Of a stretch of DNA of 64,000 bases, positions 47,002-56,761 are shown one piece after another. Under the pieces are notes generated by a model. That model was not told the DNA's origin, ran no database searches, and saw only the letters and a program-made list of their open reading frames with translations. Made by a program: the position numbers and the translations under genes. Origin of the DNA: Corallincola holothuriorum (GTDB taxonomy: Bacteria; Pseudomonadota; Gammaproteobacteria; Enterobacterales; Neiellaceae); assembly GCF_003336225.1 (NCBI RefSeq), contig NZ_QPID01000009.1, positions 123,036 through 187,035 on the forward strand. The letters run 5' to 3'. Positions within the stretch are counted from its first letter, which is position 1. Each line of letters opens with the position of its first letter.

Positions 47002-48006
47002 ATGCAAAACATACGAGGCTTTTCATTAGTTGAACTAATGGTTGCAATGGTGCTTGGACTTTTTTTGATGGGTGGAGTGATAGCCTTTATCAGCAGTCAA
47101 TCTCGACTAGAAAATCAAACTAGTGCCTTTAGTGAGATTCAGGAGAATGCTCGTTTGGCATTGAACCTACTATCTGAGGACATTGCCCAATCAGGTTTTT
47201 ATGGTGACTTCACTGGCATTAATGTTAACAGTTCCTCCCCTACAGTCGAGCGCTTTGTGGGGGTCGTAACCCCCAGTCCAGAGTGTGTTCAATCTGGAGG
47301 ACGTAACGGTACTTTCCCTATTGGAGATGGGCTTAAGTTCCGAACTTTATGGGCCGGTCATTCGGTTTCAGGCAATTCACTATTGACCTCTTCATGTGAC
47401 TCTCCAAATGTGGGAACTGACGTACTGCAGATAAAGCGATTGATAGCCAGTGAAGTTGTTGCAGGTAACGAGGATGCTAACCGTTTTTATGGAATGACTA
47501 ACTTCTCTCGTTTGATACTCTACCGAACCCCCGATACGCCAACAACAGCAGATGTTCCCAATGGCATGCGATATGAATATCAGCATCATGTTTACTACAT
47601 TGATGATGTGACCAACGATGGGATAACTGCGCCTTATCTCCAGAGGCGAAACTTAATTATCGTCGGTGGCACGCCACAGATGGATTTAGCCGACGGCGGG
47701 TTGGTGCCTGGCATTGAAAATATTCATTTCCAGTTTGGCATAGACAGTAATGGTGATGGTCACCCGAATGGTTTTGTTGATACCGACGATGTAACTGCCG
47801 AACAATGGGATAGTGCTGATGTTCTTGGTGAGCGCATTGTTGCTGTTAGGGTCTTTGTTTTAGCTCGCTCGCTAGAACCTGATCCTACCTATATGCATGA
47901 ACCCATTACCTATCAAATGGGAGGGCGAAGTATTGTTATTCCTGAGACTGATAGGCACAGGCGTTTATTATTATCCACTACGGTTACATTGAGGAATCTG
48001 TTATGA
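47002..48006 (+). CDS. pilW: Type IV pilus minor pilin PilW
   Basis: A 334-residue minor pilin. The short leader MQNIRG is followed by FSLVELMVAMVLGLFLMGGV, the prepilin cleavage site and helix. GGA lies 8 bases before ATG 47002. The alternative ATG at 46987 overlaps the pilV stop and would add five residues. The C-terminal half (IENIHFQFGIDSNGDG and VRVFVLARS) is characteristic of PilW. PilW, with PilV, PilX, PilE and PilY1, forms the tip complex that primes pilus assembly. pilX overlaps its stop. Confidence 0.9.
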   Translation: MQNIRGFSLVELMVAMVLGLFLMGGVIAFISSQSRLENQTSAFSEIQENARLALNLLSEDIAQSGFYGDFTGINVNSSSPTVERFVGVVTPSPECVQSGGRNGTFPIGDGLKFRTLWAGHSVSGNSLLTSSCDSPNVGTDVLQIKRLIASEVVAGNEDANRFYGMTNFSRLILYRTPDTPTTADVPNGMRYEYQHHVYYIDDVTNDGITAPYLQRRNLIIVGGTPQMDLADGGLVPGIENIHFQFGIDSNGDGHPNGFVDTDDVTAEQWDSADVLGERIVAVRVFVLARSLEPDPTYMHEPITYQMGGRSIVIPETDRHRRLLLSTTVTLRNLL

Positions 48007-48494
48007 ACAACGCAATGACTAGACAGTCTGGTGCGGTGTTGATTATCGGCTTGTTGCTGCTGGTGGCAATTACTAGTACGGCTGTCGTTTTGGTATCAAA
48101 TAGCCAGTTTGATCTGAAGTTAGCAGGTGCTGCCAGTGCTCAGAGTGAATCTCGGCAAATTGTAGCTGGCGGCGTTGACGATGTAGTAGTGAAAGCCTTC
48201 GAAGGCCGCTTAGACGGTAATAGAAAGCTTACTAATATTGCGACTAACACCGAGCTTAATATTGATACATCACTGGACCATACAACTGCAAATTTGAACG
48301 TAGTTACAGATGATGAAAGTGGCCAAGTCATTGATAGTTGTAGGCCAAGGCATAAGCCTAGTGAAGTAGAGTTAATTAAATGTCGTTATGCTCGCGTGTT
48401 GGCTGAGCATAAGTTTAATACAACGCAAGCTGCACGTGACAGCGGCATGGATGTTCTGATTTATCAGTATTATCCCGATCCAAATCAGAACTAG
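48003..48494 (+). CDS. pilX: Type IV pilus assembly protein PilX
   Basis: A 163-residue minor pilin. The N-terminus RQSGAVLIIGLLLLVAITS is the PilX type of prepilin helix, which lacks the Glu at +5. The start overlaps the pilW stop by 4 bases. The globular part contains two Cys (about 112 and 122) that may form a disulphide. pilY1 follows after 12 bases. Confidence 0.88.
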   Translation: MNNAMTRQSGAVLIIGLLLLVAITSTAVVLVSNSQFDLKLAGAASAQSESRQIVAGGVDDVVVKAFEGRLDGNRKLTNIATNTELNIDTSLDHTTANLNVVTDDESGQVIDSCRPRHKPSEVELIKCRYARVLAEHKFNTTQAARDSGMDVLIYQYYPDPNQN

Positions 48495-48506
48495 GAGCGC
48501 CAAATA

Positions 48507-51500
48507 ATGAAGATTAAGCAGTTAGGAATTCTGCTCGGTTCTGCCCTCACTATAGCGACTTCGGTAGCGGTCGCGGATGATACCGAGCTGTTTTTGAAAG
48601 AGGTGAGTGCCCGAACTGGTTATAAGCCCAAGGTTATGATTATCTTTGATAACAGCGGCAGTATGAGGGGGACTATTGAGGTTAAGCAAGCCTACGATCC
48701 AAGTTCTACCTATTCAACAGAAGGTTCTGATCATAGTTTGCGTTTTGATGAGGATGATTTTAAAAATGACTTCATTTATTGGGTAAAGGGCTCTCTAGAT
48801 GGTGGTCAAGCCCCTGTGCCTGGTGGACCCGCTGACCAAAGTCGCTTTAATTTCGATATTTTCAACTGTAATCAGGCAGAAATAAGCCTACGAACAAAAG
48901 GGTATTTCACTGGTTATATTCGTCAGTATACATTTAGCGGGAATAGTGGAAGCTGGGAAGAGTTAAAAGAGAATAATAGCGCCGATACTAAGTTTCCTAT
49001 CGATTGCCTTGAAGATATTCTAATGAGCGATAACGCCAATAACGGTAAACTTGGCTATGAACAAGGGTATCCTGTCAATGGGCAGGGCAGTAAAAAAAGC
49101 CCTGATTATTACAGCGACTTTAGAGATGAGAATGCAATTTCTGGAGGTGAACCTGTTACGCTCTACATGGCTAACTATCTTAAGTGGTATCACAACGAAG
49201 ATATTCAAAAAGAGAATCGAACTAAGTTAGCCATAGCTAAAGAATCTATTAATGATGTCATATCGTCTACGTTAATTGCAGATTTTGGTCTTACTATTTT
49301 CAATCGAAATTATTCGACCCCGCAGGGAGGAAGGATTGTTAAGGGTATACCTGAAAACATGACAGAAGCTCAGCGATCGACTCTCACCGATACAATCGAA
49401 GACTTGGACGCAAACACCAATACACCTTTGTGTGAAACAATGTATGAGGTGAAACGTTATTTTGGTGGCGAAAAGGTGGTTTATAGTGACGTCCCTTCCA
49501 ACCAAAAAAAGCAGCCATACGCTGATACATCAATATGGAATGGGGGGAATTATACCGCTCCTTTTGGTAATTGTGATGGCAGTGTCAGCGTCATATTAGT
49601 TACTGATGGTTTACCTACCGAGGACAATCATGCCAACTCTTTGGTTACAAACCTTCCTTATGCCAAGTCTACTGATCCTCGTTTTTCCGCCGTTGAACGT
49701 AGCTATCTACCTGTATTAACAGGTTGGATGAATACGCAGGATATTAACACCGCTGCCAGTGGCAAGCAGACAGCCTCTGTTTACACCGTTGGATTTGGTG
49801 ACGTATTTGAAGATGCAGACTCTAAAGGAGTAAAAATTCTTTCTGCTGCGGCCGAAAATGGAGGTGGTGATTACTACACCGCGCAAGATGCCATTCAGTT
49901 AACTGCGGCATTGCAAGATGCCATCATGAAGATCTTGCAAGTTAATGCCAGCCTCACATCGCCAGCTGTCGCCACCAATAGTTTTGATCGCACAGAGGTA
50001 CTTGACGTTCTCTATTACTCAATCTTTAAACCGTCACAAAGCGCTCGCTGGCTGGGCAACCTTAAGAAGCTAAAGTTAAATGCAGACGGAACGCAAGTTA
50101 TCGATGCGAATGAAGAGCTGGCCTTATCAAATTCAGGCGGTATTTTGAAAGAGGCATCTAGCTATTGGGGAGGAGATAAAGATGGACCTGATGCCTCTAA
50201 AGGTGGAGTTGTTCAGATGCTGGAAGGAAAGTCTGATCGTACCATACTCACTGATATTGGAGGCGCAGACTTAATTGAGTTCACCGCCGCCAATGTACTG
50301 GCGAACGCATCTGCGGCTCAGTTGGCTCTTATTGGTGCCGACAACGATGAAGTGACAGAGAATATTAACTGGATGCGCGGTCTTGATGTTAATGATGAGG
50401 AGCCAAATTCAGATCGTCACCTATACCAATTTGGTGATCCTATGCATTCACGTCCTGTCGTTATTAACTATGGTGGGGACAAGCCTGGAACTCAGGATCT
50501 ACGAATTTTAATTGGAACTAATTATGGTTTTGTTCATCTGTTTAAAGATTTAGGTGATGATGAAGTCGATGAAGATTGGGCGTTTGCTCCTAGCGAATTA
50601 ATTGGTAACTACAAGCCATTACGTCACAATAGCCGCTCCAGCGGTAAGATCTATGGCATGGATGGTACAGCAAGCGTTTACATTGAAGATACCGATCTTG
50701 ATGGGTTGATTGATTCAGGTGAAAAAGTCTGGGCCTTTATTGGCATGCGTCGTGGTGGTCACTTTTATTATGCACTTGATTTGACCGTCCCTAGTTCCCC
50801 TAAAAAAATGTGGCAGATAGAAGGGGGAGAAGGTGACTTTGTTGAGTTAGCACAAACTTGGTCTAAGCCAACAATTACTTATCTGCGTAGCCATGGTGCT
50901 GACAAACCTGTGCTTGTTTTCGGTGCCGGCTATGATATTAATAAAGACAACCCTGGAGTGGGCACCGACGATAATGTGGGACGTGGTGTTTTCCTTGTGG
51001 ATGCAGAAACTGGGCATCTGATATGGAAGTTCACATCGTCAGAAACTGGTGGTAAGAATACTCAGATATCGGGTCTTGCAGATAGTATTCCTTCGGATTT
51101 ATCAGTAATGGATAGTGACTATGATGGCTTCGCTGATCGCATTTATGCCTCTGATACAGGAGGTAATATTTGGCGAATTGATATGCCTGGTGATTCACTA
51201 GCTGATGCCGGAGCTTTTAAGTTTGCGACGTTGAGTGGTGATTTAAGTACGAACGATCGTCGCTTTTTCGTTCGTCCCGTAGTAGCAAGATCTTTAAGTG
51301 GAAAAGTCATCGAAACTACTGATGCAGAAAATAACAAGATATACAGCGAAGCACAGATCCCCGTTGATTACGTCACTATTGGATCTGGTAATGTTTCCCA
51401 CCCACTTGATGTTACTACACAAGATATGTTCTTTATGCTGAGGGATTTAGATGTGCTGCCATTGAGCAAGAATGATGCAGCAAAGAAAGTGCCACTCACT

Positions 51501-52040
51501 ATAAGTGATCTTTTCGACCTCAAGGATGGAAACTTAGAAGCTGAAGCTGCAGATGACTCCGCTTTGCTGGAGCTAAGAGCTGATGCAGACGCAAAGCGAG
51601 GGTGCTTTATTGATTATCCGTCACAAGGTGAGAAAGTGCTTTCTTCCGCACGTATTATAAGTGGTGTCGTGTTTCATAGCGGTTTTACGCCTGCTGGAGA
51701 TAGCACAGATAGCCAGTGCGAACCAAGTCTTGGCGCAAATGTGCTCTACGCAGACAGCTTGTGCGATATTACTGAAGCTGGGGTGGCTTTCCCTGCGACA
51801 AATCTACCACCTTACAATCCACCACCGATTTTTATTCAGGATGGGGCTGTGAAGTTAATAACAGCTGGGGGAGTCGAACCTGTTCCTGAACTTCCTCAGG
51901 TTCCTAAAGAGGATCCGCCAACCTGTGAAGTCGATTGTCCATGTGACCCTGCGGTTCAAAACTGTAGTGGTGAACCACAGGACTTGCCTTTTGATGCCGT
52001 AATAAAGGCACAGTCTGCTTATCGAGAGGGAGTTGAATGA
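48507..52040 (+). CDS. pilY1: Type IV pilus tip adhesin/assembly factor PilY1
   Basis: A 1177-residue exported protein; signal peptide ends near SVAVA-DD. A von Willebrand A-like region has a MIDAS-type DNSGSMRG (about 49-56) and later LVTDGLPTED and FGDVF. The C-terminal beta-propeller (about 640-1010) begins with GDPMHSRPVVINYGG and has a calcium-loop DSDYDGFADRIYASD typical of PilY1. The C-terminal tail carries a Pro/Cys-rich stretch (CEVDCPCDPAVQNC). PilY1 promotes pilus extension, adhesion and surface sensing. AGGAG lies 10 bases before ATG. pilE overlaps its stop. Confidence 0.95.
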   Translation: MKIKQLGILLGSALTIATSVAVADDTELFLKEVSARTGYKPKVMIIFDNSGSMRGTIEVKQAYDPSSTYSTEGSDHSLRFDEDDFKNDFIYWVKGSLDGGQAPVPGGPADQSRFNFDIFNCNQAEISLRTKGYFTGYIRQYTFSGNSGSWEELKENNSADTKFPIDCLEDILMSDNANNGKLGYEQGYPVNGQGSKKSPDYYSDFRDENAISGGEPVTLYMANYLKWYHNEDIQKENRTKLAIAKESINDVISSTLIADFGLTIFNRNYSTPQGGRIVKGIPENMTEAQRSTLTDTIEDLDANTNTPLCETMYEVKRYFGGEKVVYSDVPSNQKKQPYADTSIWNGGNYTAPFGNCDGSVSVILVTDGLPTEDNHANSLVTNLPYAKSTDPRFSAVERSYLPVLTGWMNTQDINTAASGKQTASVYTVGFGDVFEDADSKGVKILSAAAENGGGDYYTAQDAIQLTAALQDAIMKILQVNASLTSPAVATNSFDRTEVLDVLYYSIFKPSQSARWLGNLKKLKLNADGTQVIDANEELALSNSGGILKEASSYWGGDKDGPDASKGGVVQMLEGKSDRTILTDIGGADLIEFTAANVLANASAAQLALIGADNDEVTENINWMRGLDVNDEEPNSDRHLYQFGDPMHSRPVVINYGGDKPGTQDLRILIGTNYGFVHLFKDLGDDEVDEDWAFAPSELIGNYKPLRHNSRSSGKIYGMDGTASVYIEDTDLDGLIDSGEKVWAFIGMRRGGHFYYALDLTVPSSPKKMWQIEGGEGDFVELAQTWSKPTITYLRSHGADKPVLVFGAGYDINKDNPGVGTDDNVGRGVFLVDAETGHLIWKFTSSETGGKNTQISGLADSIPSDLSVMDSDYDGFADRIYASDTGGNIWRIDMPGDSLADAGAFKFATLSGDLSTNDRRFFVRPVVARSLSGKVIETTDAENNKIYSEAQIPVDYVTIGSGNVSHPLDVTTQDMFFMLRDLDVLPLSKNDAAKKVPLTISDLFDLKDGNLEAEAADDSALLELRADADAKRGCFIDYPSQGEKVLSSARIISGVVFHSGFTPAGDSTDSQCEPSLGANVLYADSLCDITEAGVAFPATNLPPYNPPPIFIQDGAVKLITAGGVEPVPELPQVPKEDPPTCEVDCPCDPAVQNCSGEPQDLPFDAVIKAQSAYREGVE

Positions 52041-52450
52041 TGCTCTATTCAGTTAAGAGGCTAGCAGGCTTTACGTTGATTGAGTTGATGATTGCCGTGG
52101 CTGTCGTGGGGATTTTGGCTGCGATTGTGTACCCTTCTTATACTGCACAGGTGGCGATGAATACACGCTCAGAAGGTCAACGTGAATTAATACGTTTATC
52201 TCAGTTGATGGAACAGTATTTCTTGGACCACCGTTCCTACACGGAGGATATGACCGATTTGGGTATGAGCGTCGACCCATTCGAAACTGAAAATGGACAC
52301 TATAAAATTGATGCGGTTCCTGTGAGTAGTATCGCAACCGATTTTCGCTTGGTTGCGACTGCGCAGGGAGCTCAAGCGGCGCGTGATAGTGGCTGCACGA
52401 CTCTAACATTAGATTATTTAGGCTCTAAAGGGCCTGTTGATTGTTGGTGA
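52037..52450 (+). CDS. pilE: Type IV pilin-like minor pilin PilE
   Basis: A 137-residue prepilin: leader MMLYSVKRLAG, then FTLIELMIAVAVVGILAAIV with Glu+5, and the PSYTAQVAMNTRSEGQREL helix end. Two Cys (about 122 and 136, the latter in PVDCW) form the probable C-terminal disulphide loop. It overlaps pilY1 by 4 bases. PilE here is a minor pilin of the tip complex rather than the major subunit. Confidence 0.9.
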   Translation: MMLYSVKRLAGFTLIELMIAVAVVGILAAIVYPSYTAQVAMNTRSEGQRELIRLSQLMEQYFLDHRSYTEDMTDLGMSVDPFETENGHYKIDAVPVSSIATDFRLVATAQGAQAARDSGCTTLTLDYLGSKGPVDCW

Positions 52451-52457
52451 TGTAATT

Positions 52458-52763
52458 ATGAAAAGATATTTATTTTTACTTTTTGCGTTAATAGGTATTG
52501 TCCCAAGCCATGTATACGCTGACCAAGCGTTGCAGGATTGGAAGTGCTATCTCCAATTAAAGAATGGTGTAATGCATATTGCTCGCTACACAGTTTCTCT
52601 TAATGAGAACGAGCGAATTGAGCAGCGCTTGGCTTCGATGGTGGTGTTTGCTGAGGATGGTGTGACTAAGTTGAAAGTAAAAAAACAGCTTGAGTGTAAA
52701 CTGGAAGATGAACCGTTTAGTAATCTTGCGGCGCGAGAGTTAGAGGGGATGACGCCGAAATAG
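52458..52763 (+). CDS. TapY2-like small exported protein of the type IV pilus locus
   Basis: A 101-residue protein with a signal peptide ending PSHVYA, then DWKCYLQLKNG. ATG 52458 lies 7 bases after the pilE stop; an in-frame 52437 start would overlap pilE. The WKCY motif, the second Cys (LECKLED) and position after pilE match proteins annotated TapY2 in Shewanella, which are pilus-associated but of unclear role. The identification rests on position and the motif. Confidence 0.65.
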   Translation: MKRYLFLLFALIGIVPSHVYADQALQDWKCYLQLKNGVMHIARYTVSLNENERIEQRLASMVVFAEDGVTKLKVKKQLECKLEDEPFSNLAARELEGMTPK

Positions 52764-53174
52764 ATGGGTTATTTTAATAAGCTCTAAAGTAGCCTCTCCG
52801 ATTGATTGAGCAGGATATTGCTGATGTTGGCAGCTAATAGGTTGCCTTACTTTATCGATTTTTCCTGAGATTAGTTGATGTTTATACTAAAAAGCTTATT
52901 TAATTTTATGATTTTCATCCTGTCAGTGGTGACAATATAGTGGCTATGCATTGTTGACAGACAATTAACATATCTACATGTACTTATTGCTCTTTCTTTG
53001 TTTTTGACAGCAATGCTGCTCTGCTGTTATTGAAGATGGGGATTTGACTTTTTCTAAGTTATCTCTGCTGTATGTTTGAATTAGATCAAACATACAAATC
53101 GCCAATCAGCTTCTTTTTTGTTTCGGTTGCTGATTATTTTATTAAGCGATCTTTTGATGAGGTGCTGATAACGC
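52764..53174. other. Intergenic region left of the IS remnant
   Basis: 411 bp, strongly A+T-rich, with no credible gene. It contains a perfect 10-bp inverted repeat at 53070-53095 (listed separately). I see no clear terminator for the pilus operon. Confidence 0.5.
53070..53095. repeat. Perfect 10-bp inverted repeat
   Basis: GTATGTTTGA-ATTAGA-TCAAACATAC. No T-tract follows on either strand, so it is more like a protein-binding palindrome than a terminator. It is 80 bp from the left end of the IS remnant. Confidence 0.7.
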
Positions 53175-53237
53175 TGATCTGCACCGGTAGTATTGGGCAC
53201 CGCATTATGCGAGTAAAATCGCTTAACGAGGTGAACA

Positions 53238-53520
53238 GTGGCAACCAAGAAGAAACATAAGGTGCACACGGCTGAATTAAAGGCGAAGCACTTAAACTCG
53301 ACAGTAACATTGGCGTCTCAGCCGCCGCTAAAAAGCTCAAGATCCATGGCTCACAAATTACGGCTGGCGTGCCAGCACGACAACAGAACGCCAGCACCAG
53401 CCAGCGATAAGCAGAGCTAGCCGGCGAGGTAGCTAAACTCAAACGACAACTCGCAGAGCAAACAGAGGATTTAGCCATCCTAAAAAAGGCGGCTACCTAC
53501 TTCGCGAAAAACCAAAAGTA
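53238..53520 (+). pseudogene. IS3-family transposase OrfA, frameshifted
   Basis: Fragments of an OrfA HTH protein: ATKKKHKVHTAELKA, then in another frame EALKLDSNIGVSAAAKKLKI and HGSQI, then SDKQ and ELAGEVAKLKRQLAEQTEDL followed by AILKKAATYFAKNQK. At least two frame changes and a stop codon interrupt it. The leucine-rich KLKRQLAEQ coiled-coil end is typical of OrfA. Confidence 0.8.
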
Positions 53521-54389
53521 AACCGGTTCGAATTCATGCTTGAGCATCAGTATCAATTCAAGCTACGGGCATGGCGAAAGTGCTAGGCGTATCGCGAAGT
53601 GCGTATTACATCTGACGTAAATACGGCGACCAGCCTAGTTTTAGGCAAGTTAAACGTGATTCCAGGGACGTTAAAATCAAGAAGGCTTTTGACGCCGGCA
53701 AGGAACGCGATGGCGCCCGTCGCATACAGGTAGAGCTTGCTGAAAATGGTGACCGGGTCAACGTCAAAATTATCGCTGAAAGCATGGGCCGTCAGCGCCT
53801 CGTGTCCAAGGCTGCCCGCAAGTTTAGATGCACGACGGACAGCCGTGACTAGCTGCCTGTGGCACCTAACTTGTTAGAGCAGGACTTTAGCGCCAGTGGT
53901 GATCCGAACCAGAAATGGGCGGGAGATATCAGGTATCTGATGACTAGCGAAGGTTGCTGGTATTTGGCCGTCGTCATCCACTTGTACTCCCGTACCGTTA
54001 TTGGATGGTCAATGGTTACGCGAATGGCCGCAGAGCTGGTGTGTAATGCGCTGACAATGGCATTGTTCCGACGCGGCTTGCCCAGGGATGTTATTGTACA
54101 TAGCGATCGCGGTAGCCAGTACTGATCCGCAGCTCATCGTGAGTTATTAGCACGTTACGGTTTTAAGCAAAGCATGAGCCTAAAAGGGAACTGCTGGGGC
54201 AACGCCTGTGTGGAGAGCTTCTTTCATTCAATGAAAGTTGAAGTGGTTCAATACGAACTCATGAAGGATCGAGAAACGATGCGCCAGGTGGTATTTGATT
54301 ATATTGAAGTTGATTACAACAAAACGAGAAGGCACAGCGCGCTTGGCTATCTCAGCCCAGAGAATTTTGAAACGAAAAATGTAGCTTAA
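53521..54389 (+). pseudogene. IS3-family DDE transposase OrfB, with internal stops
   Basis: Reads FMLEHQYQFK, then after a frameshift MAKVLGVSRSAYYI, a TGA stop at 53619, RKYGDQPSFRQVKRD, RDGARRIQVELAENG, a TAG stop at 53851, then the rve catalytic core [26 protein letters not shown], a TGA stop at 54124, and MSLKGNCWGNACVESFFHS to the end. The DDE residues themselves (GDIRY, HSDRG, VESFF) survive, but the stops make it inactive. Confidence 0.85.
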
Positions 54390-54532
54390 TCAGGTGTCCA
54401 CTTTTACTGGGGCTGATCACTTTCTAAGTGCTACTAGTAATAAATTTTGGAGTGTTCACATATCTTTTTGTATACATAATCGTGTGAAAGAGGTTTTCGT
54501 TTTGAAGCAAGTTCTCCTTCTATTTCGATACA

Positions 54533-55039
54533 CTAAATACAACTAATACCATTTTTTATCACTCTTGCTCTACCTGACATAGATAAGACTAGGCCTCGAC
54601 CGTTAGTAGCTTCTTTGTTTGGGCAGAAGTTGATAGTCGATACATTGCTTGTTGTGCCTTGTGCCGTGAACGTGATTCTGGTGACAGTAGTGTTGATACT
54701 GTCTTGGTTCGAGATTGAATTCATTCTTTTCAGTAAAGTATCTGTAGCGTTGTCCAGCGTGCCATTACCATTGGCATCGATAAAAACGACGATGTCTTGG
54801 CTCCAGTCATTAACGCAGTTGTTAGCCGTCATTGGGCATAAGGTTGCGGGCATTTTTCTCGTCACAGCTTGACCTCTGGCAAGTAAGGCAGCGTTATGGA
54901 GATTGTTGATGGTACTTTTGGCTCGCGAACTTTCCAAGGTAGAAACAAACGAGGGCGCGGCTACTGCTGTCAAAATGACTGCAATAGCGACTGTTACTAA
55001 AAGCTCAACGAGGGTAAATCCAATCTCTTTACTACGCAT
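54533..55039 (-). CDS. GspH/FimT-type pseudopilin
   Basis: A 168-residue prepilin: leader MRSKEIG then FTLVELLVTVAIAVILTAVA with Glu+5. The globular part has CPMTANNCVNDW and FIDANGNGTLD, usual in the GspH/FimT family, and C-terminal Cys pairs. It is probably a minor pilin of the same type IV pilus system as the operon to its left, in the opposite orientation and now separated from it by the IS remnant. It is related to fimT, which in Shewanella and Pseudomonas lies beside the minor-pilin operon. Confidence 0.85.
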   Translation of the reverse strand: MRSKEIGFTLVELLVTVAIAVILTAVAAPSFVSTLESSRAKSTINNLHNAALLARGQAVTRKMPATLCPMTANNCVNDWSQDIVVFIDANGNGTLDNATDTLLKRMNSISNQDSINTTVTRITFTAQGTTSNVSTINFCPNKEATNGRGLVLSMSGRARVIKNGISCI

Positions 55040-55285
55040 GATATTCCCGTACCATTAAGATGTTTTTTGCAGCACCCTATATTACACCAGAGCCCAGCGT
55101 TTTAGTGATAAATACAGTTCTATTACCATTTCACATTAAGTTCTGTGAAGTAAGTCTGATCCGTAAGCACAAGGGTAATAATCCTCTCTTTAGTGTTTTT
55201 CTCAGGTCCTTCGCACACCAAACGAAGTGCGTATTTCGTTATGCAATAGCGTAAGGTAACACTTATATTCTGTTTGTTTAGGCAC

Positions 55286-55909
<624 letters not shown>

Positions 55910-55935
55910 ATTAAACGGTAGTTGCTTAATGAATT

Positions 55936-55964
55936 AAAAAAAGGGAGCCGACGGCTCCCTTTTT
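55936..55964. terminator. Rho-independent terminator after glnB
   Basis: AAAAAAAGGGAGCC-GAC-GGCTCCCTTTTT; the flanking A and T runs make it bidirectional, serving the convergent PEP-CTERM gene too. Confidence 0.92.
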
Positions 55965-55981
55965 ACTTACGTTATTATTAA

Positions 55982-56572
55982 CTATTTACGACGATAGCCT
56001 ACGAAACCTAGCGCAGCCAAACCGAGGAGTAACACTGAGGCTGGTGCTGGAACCTCTGCATCAGCTGTGTAGATGGTTAACTCTGAATAATCGAGAACCC
56101 AACCGTCGCCACTTGATACAGTATCAATACGTATTTCTGCAGCATTGTCGAGTAAAGCAGCAAAGTCTGTTAACTGAAAGATATCTAGCGTCGCGTAGTT
56201 ATACTCTGGCCCTGTGTTATCACCATCAGTTAGCAGACCTACATTAACCCCATCCAAGTAAACTGTGCTTTGGCCATTTAGCCCTTGACCACCAGTGAAT
56301 ATTTCTAATGTTGCGTCAACAATGCTACCGAAACTGGTCAGGTCAAAGGTATGTGAAAAGATGTAGTCGCCATTGCGCCAAACATCTGTGCCATCCCCAT
56401 CGCCCGGACCTACATCGCTGTAGCTGAAGCCTTCGCCATCTTGAACGCCGATGCCAAAGCCGTCTTTGTCACCGATTAGGTCGACGATAATGCCTGCATT
56501 TGCAGTTTGTGCCAGTAATAAGCTAGTGAGGAAAAAAAGAGTTTTAACTGAAAGTTGTTTGATGCGTAGCAT
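55982..56572 (-). CDS. PEP-CTERM sorting-domain exported protein
   Basis: A 196-residue protein with an N-terminal signal peptide (to QTANA-G) and a C-terminal PEP-CTERM signal: VPAPASVLLLGLAALGFVGYRRK in parts (VPAPAS, hydrophobic stretch, YRRK). The body is an acidic beta-rich domain with GDGDGTDVW and a Cys-free sequence. PEP-CTERM proteins are processed by an exosortase (EpsH/XrtA) linked to exopolysaccharide, so the genome should encode one; none is in the window. The protein's role is unknown. Confidence 0.88.
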   Translation of the reverse strand: MLRIKQLSVKTLFFLTSLLLAQTANAGIIVDLIGDKDGFGIGVQDGEGFSYSDVGPGDGDGTDVWRNGDYIFSHTFDLTSFGSIVDATLEIFTGGQGLNGQSTVYLDGVNVGLLTDGDNTGPEYNYATLDIFQLTDFAALLDNAAEIRIDTVSSGDGWVLDYSELTIYTADAEVPAPASVLLLGLAALGFVGYRRK

Positions 56573-56761
56573 TTTAGCTATTCCATTAGAATTAAATAAA
56601 GAAAATGCACCTTTGCAAAATTTAGGCCTATTAAATAAATCTCCTTAAAATCATGTCGTTAATAGTTTAAGTGTGTTGAGTGTTGGGTTGCAGTGTAAAT
56701 TATGCTGGCGGTGAAGTATTGGTTTGTTTTGAGGCTCCCAATTACCGAGAGCCTTATATTT

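Larger units (their letters stand above)
53175..54419 (+). mobile_element. Degenerate IS3-family insertion sequence
   Basis: A 1245-bp element bounded by imperfect 27-bp inverted repeats: left 53175-53201 starting TGATCTGCACCGG, right 54393-54419 ending CTGGGGCTGATCA; 20 of 27 positions match by my reading. OrfA and OrfB type genes lie between, both broken. No target duplication is visible next to the ends (CGC versus CTT), so the insertion is old. It sits between the tapY2-like gene and fimT. Confidence 0.85.

Noticed and set aside
53238..54389. An intact transposase or programmed-frameshift IS
   Set aside because: Multiple stops and frame changes in both orfs are too many for programmed -1 frameshifting, so the element is decayed.
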